Part shown: one piece after another, positions 61,461 to 64,000 of the stretch
Numbering within the stretch: position 1 is the stretch's first letter
Layout of the letters: each line of letters opens with the position of its first letter
Assembly (NCBI RefSeq): GCF_009870125.1
Contig: NC_046683.1
Location: forward strand, 53,583,869-53,647,868
Direction of reading: 5' to 3'
Length of the DNA: 64,000 nt
Source: Drosophila pseudoobscura
Lineage: Eukaryota; Arthropoda; Insecta; Diptera; Drosophilidae
The notes under the pieces: generated by a model
Databases searched by the model: none
What the model was told of the DNA's origin: nothing
The model's input: only the letters and a program-made list of their open reading frames with translations
Position numbers and translations under genes: made by a program

Positions 61461-62335
61461 ATCCACCAGTCAACAATGGGCATGTGTGCAGTGGCCGGAA
61501 TGCGAGGTGGGAGAACCGCATTCGGCCGCAGCATCTCTTAAGGCAGCGGTCTGCGGGTTTAAAGTTAATAGAGCAGCCCAAAAGTATGCACTTTACTCCA
61601 CTATTCGTGCCTCGGAGGAGAGATTTTCCGTCGGCGGATCCACCATTTAACGTGTTATACTGTTAACCGCAACTCCAGGAGGGCCAGGTGTCCCATTCTC
61701 CCAGTATTCTCTTTTTTCGTAGGGTGTACACACTTATTTCTGCTGTAGCTTTGGTCTCCTTGTTGCTGCTGTACTCGTGCTGGTGGGTTTTGCTCTCTTT
61801 TCGCTCTTCTTTCTATCTCTCATCGCACATGGCGTCAAAGCGCGCTCAGTAGAGCTTAGCATAAAATACGACCCGAAAGAGAGTTAGCGGACCACCTTGT
61901 AGAAGCCTTGAGTGTTGCTGAGTGCGGCAAATGCTTTGCTCTGCTCTCAGCTCTTTGCTAAAATATGCTGGGGAGAGAGTTCCTATTGAGAAACTCACTT
62001 AGAGGGAGGATCGTAAGAGAGGCAAGTGTCCTCTCTCCATGAATTGCGCCGTGTGCCACAGTGCTACTGCTCTCGTTGCACTCAGTACAGCAACGGACAT
62101 GGGAATAGTCCAAAAACAAGAGTCCGATAGCATTTCCAGGGCATCCCCATTATAATTATGCTGCCCGAACCTTCCCTGAGGCGAAGATGCCCTGAATTAT
62201 GCCGTACAATAAACTTAGCCGTGATCCCGTACGGGCTGTTCGAAATAAATGTTGCGCCCAGTCAGCAGCAATAAAACATGAACTGCGCTCTGGACCTGGT
62301 CGTGGATTTTACATCATTTTAATGAGCAACGACAC

Positions 62336-62364
62336 GCACACCCACACCCACACCCACACCCACA
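62336..62364. repeat. CACACC hexanucleotide tandem
   Basis: About five CACACC units on the plus strand. Confidence 0.85.
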
Positions 62365-64000
62365 CGAATCCTCTCCGGCGGGACAGACAGACAGACACCG
62401 TGAAGATCTGTAAATTAAGATAAATAAAAATATGACAGCTGACACTAAAAGAAGCGACGACGAGCCACGCCGAGGACTCGGCCGAGTACTCATCATAATT
62501 AATGCCGCCGGGCGGCAGCGGAGTTTGCCGGAGAAGGCCGTAAAACCTTCCGGGATTCATATGGATAATTAAGTTATGGGAGTTATGGGCTGGCAGGGGG
62601 TGGCAGCCCAAGGAAGGGTTAAGGCTCCCAGATGGGGCTCGCAGTGCCCTGCCATTGCCAATAAAATGATCGTAAAACTTTTGGCCGAGCACTCAAAAAT
62701 TCACTCGGAAAACATGTTCCTAAGGCGCATATTTTAATTTCAAGATGGAATTGGAAAGAGTTCCACTCGGGCGGCGGTTGGGGGTGGGTCATAAAAGGAC
62801 AAAGTGGACACTAAAAAGGTTTCGTCATAATTTCTCAAAAATATAAACTCTTCTTTTTTATATTTTATGATTTTTTAATTAAGATGCAGCAATTTTTTAA
62901 AATATTTATGAAGATTTTGTACAAGGATCTCTTTCGGCTTCCGAATCTAAGAATTTAGAGACATTCTCAGGCGTTTGAAATCCATTTATTTTTTGAGCAT
63001 TTCGAACCCAAAACAAAATTGGCCTCAAATCTGTTTGGAAATCTCCCTTTCCCGTCATTGGCTTCAATCAACCCATCCGACCACCCTTCCGCCAATCAGG
63101 CAGAGAGTTCAACAATCTTCGAATCCCCTCCCCTCCATCGACCACTCCGAGAGCAGGGCCCAGAGCCATATCGTATCGGTTTCCCAGATAGAATGAACTT
63201 TTATGCGCTTGTTAACAAAAGCGTGAAATTCAATGCCCAGGACGAACAAAACTCAACGAACAGAACGGGCAGAATATATATTGTATGTCTGTACGTATGT
63301 ATATAAAAAAATAAAAGAAAAATTTACGACACTGCGAATTAAACTTGATTTTTATTTAAATAAATTGCATTTTATATGCTCTGCTCTGCTCTGCTCTCCC
63401 CGCCCCTGCCCTTCCCTCTACTCGGTAATAATAAGCAGGCAACGCTCATAATTTTCACCGGAATATGGCTGCGACGATGATGATGATGATGCGGGTGTGT
63501 GTGTGGGTGCGGGTGTGCGTGTGGGTGCGTGCCCCAGGATGGGGCAGGACTGGGCGAGTGAGTGACTGACTGACTGGCGACGGTTTGGTGGCTGCTTTAT
63601 GTATTTTTATTTATTACAGTGCCAGGAAATGTTTGCTGATTTTCCGCTGGCACAATAAAAATCAACGCCAGCCAGAAATTATTTTCTAGACGAACGCGCC
63701 TTCCACGAATAAAAAACGGTACATAAAGCCAGGCAGGAAAATATATCCAAATTGTACAGAATTCCTTTTGTACATCCACGACATGGGCTGGGCGTCATTA
63801 AAAACGGAAATGTTGTGCCTGCATCGCGAAGTATGCAACCAATTTGAATAGAGCCGAGTGAAACGGATTGATATGGTCCTGCAGCAGGAGCTGGGGGTGG
63901 CGGGGAGAAGCATTCAGAGACGCTGCGAAGCTTCAACTCCCGAGTTTAATAGGATTTTCTTGGCAATAATGGGGTAATGGGTATCCAAAGGCAGAAGGGC

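Larger units (their letters stand above)
53646..64000. other. About 10 kb non-coding, possible regulatory DNA
   Basis: No coding gene is supported. Simple repeats: GA (53670-53690), TCG (56882-56909), poly-C (59761-59780), GACAG (61432-61460), CACACC (62336-62364). Blocks with many TAATTA/ATTAA words and few repeats, for example 54600-54880, 58360-58760, 61040-61280 and 62480-62700, have the look of fly cis-regulatory modules. Open frames here are short or repeat-driven. The gene they would serve is not in the window. Confidence 0.45.

Noticed and set aside
1-64000. tRNA, rRNA, known fly miRNA and CRISPR-like arrays
   Set aside because: I looked for tRNA B-box words, remembered 3L miRNA mature sequences and regularly spaced repeats with unique spacers, and saw none. 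A covariance-model scan was not possible here.

Overview
The window is animal nuclear DNA from a Drosophila species. The coding genes are small and compact, with canonical GT-AG introns of about 55-70 bases, and three of them match fly genes I recognise: mRpS26, the RNA polymerase III subunit RPC4, and mus304 (ATRIP). In D. melanogaster mus304 and mRpS26 lie on chromosome arm 3L (Muller element D). The very dense simple repeats (CA, GA, GACAG, CCAGCC and others) suggest an obscura-group species, where element D can be an X arm; that assignment is an inference. Only about 15 percent of the window is recognisably coding.

Layout. 1-4.1 kb: non-coding, with a degenerate AGTATTTT-type repeat field (1.95-2.36 kb) and a probable pogo/Tigger-like non-autonomous DNA transposon (3.6-4.06 kb). 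4.2-8.3 kb: a minus-strand tandem cluster of three F-box/leucine-rich genes, of which one is intact (399 aa), one is frameshifted and one is a deletion remnant. A fourth, C-terminally shortened relative lies on the plus strand at 52.7-53.5 kb. All four keep the same phase-1 intron. 8.3-19 kb: microsatellite-rich DNA and a three-copy tandem repeat of about 140 bp. 19.07-19.23 kb: a splice-bounded minus-strand exon encoding a very hydrophobic tail, possibly a 39-residue membrane micropeptide. 20.15-20.56 kb: a small secreted protein gene. 21.8-22.4 kb: a short-chain dehydrogenase pseudogene. 23.3-23.7 kb: an unexplained open region. 24.6-25.8 kb: a claudin-superfamily tetraspan gene with a C-terminal PDZ ligand. 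Its 5' UTR has a strong splice acceptor, so its promoter must lie further right, perhaps at about 39 kb.

39.5-49.1 kb is the gene-dense core: mRpS26 (mitochondrial ribosome) behind two DRE boxes; RPC4 and mus304 diverging from a shared 0.8 kb promoter region; then an ecdysteroid-kinase-like (CHK) gene. 49.1-64 kb, apart from the fourth F-box gene, is non-coding DNA with many homeodomain-type TAATTA sites and simple repeats, probably regulatory or intronic sequence of a gene outside the window.

I found no tRNA, rRNA, recognisable miRNA or CRISPR array. The most unusual items are the hydrophobic micropeptide exon, the F-box family caught at four stages of decay, and the tetraspan tail with NPGF/NPGY motifs and a PDZ ligand.
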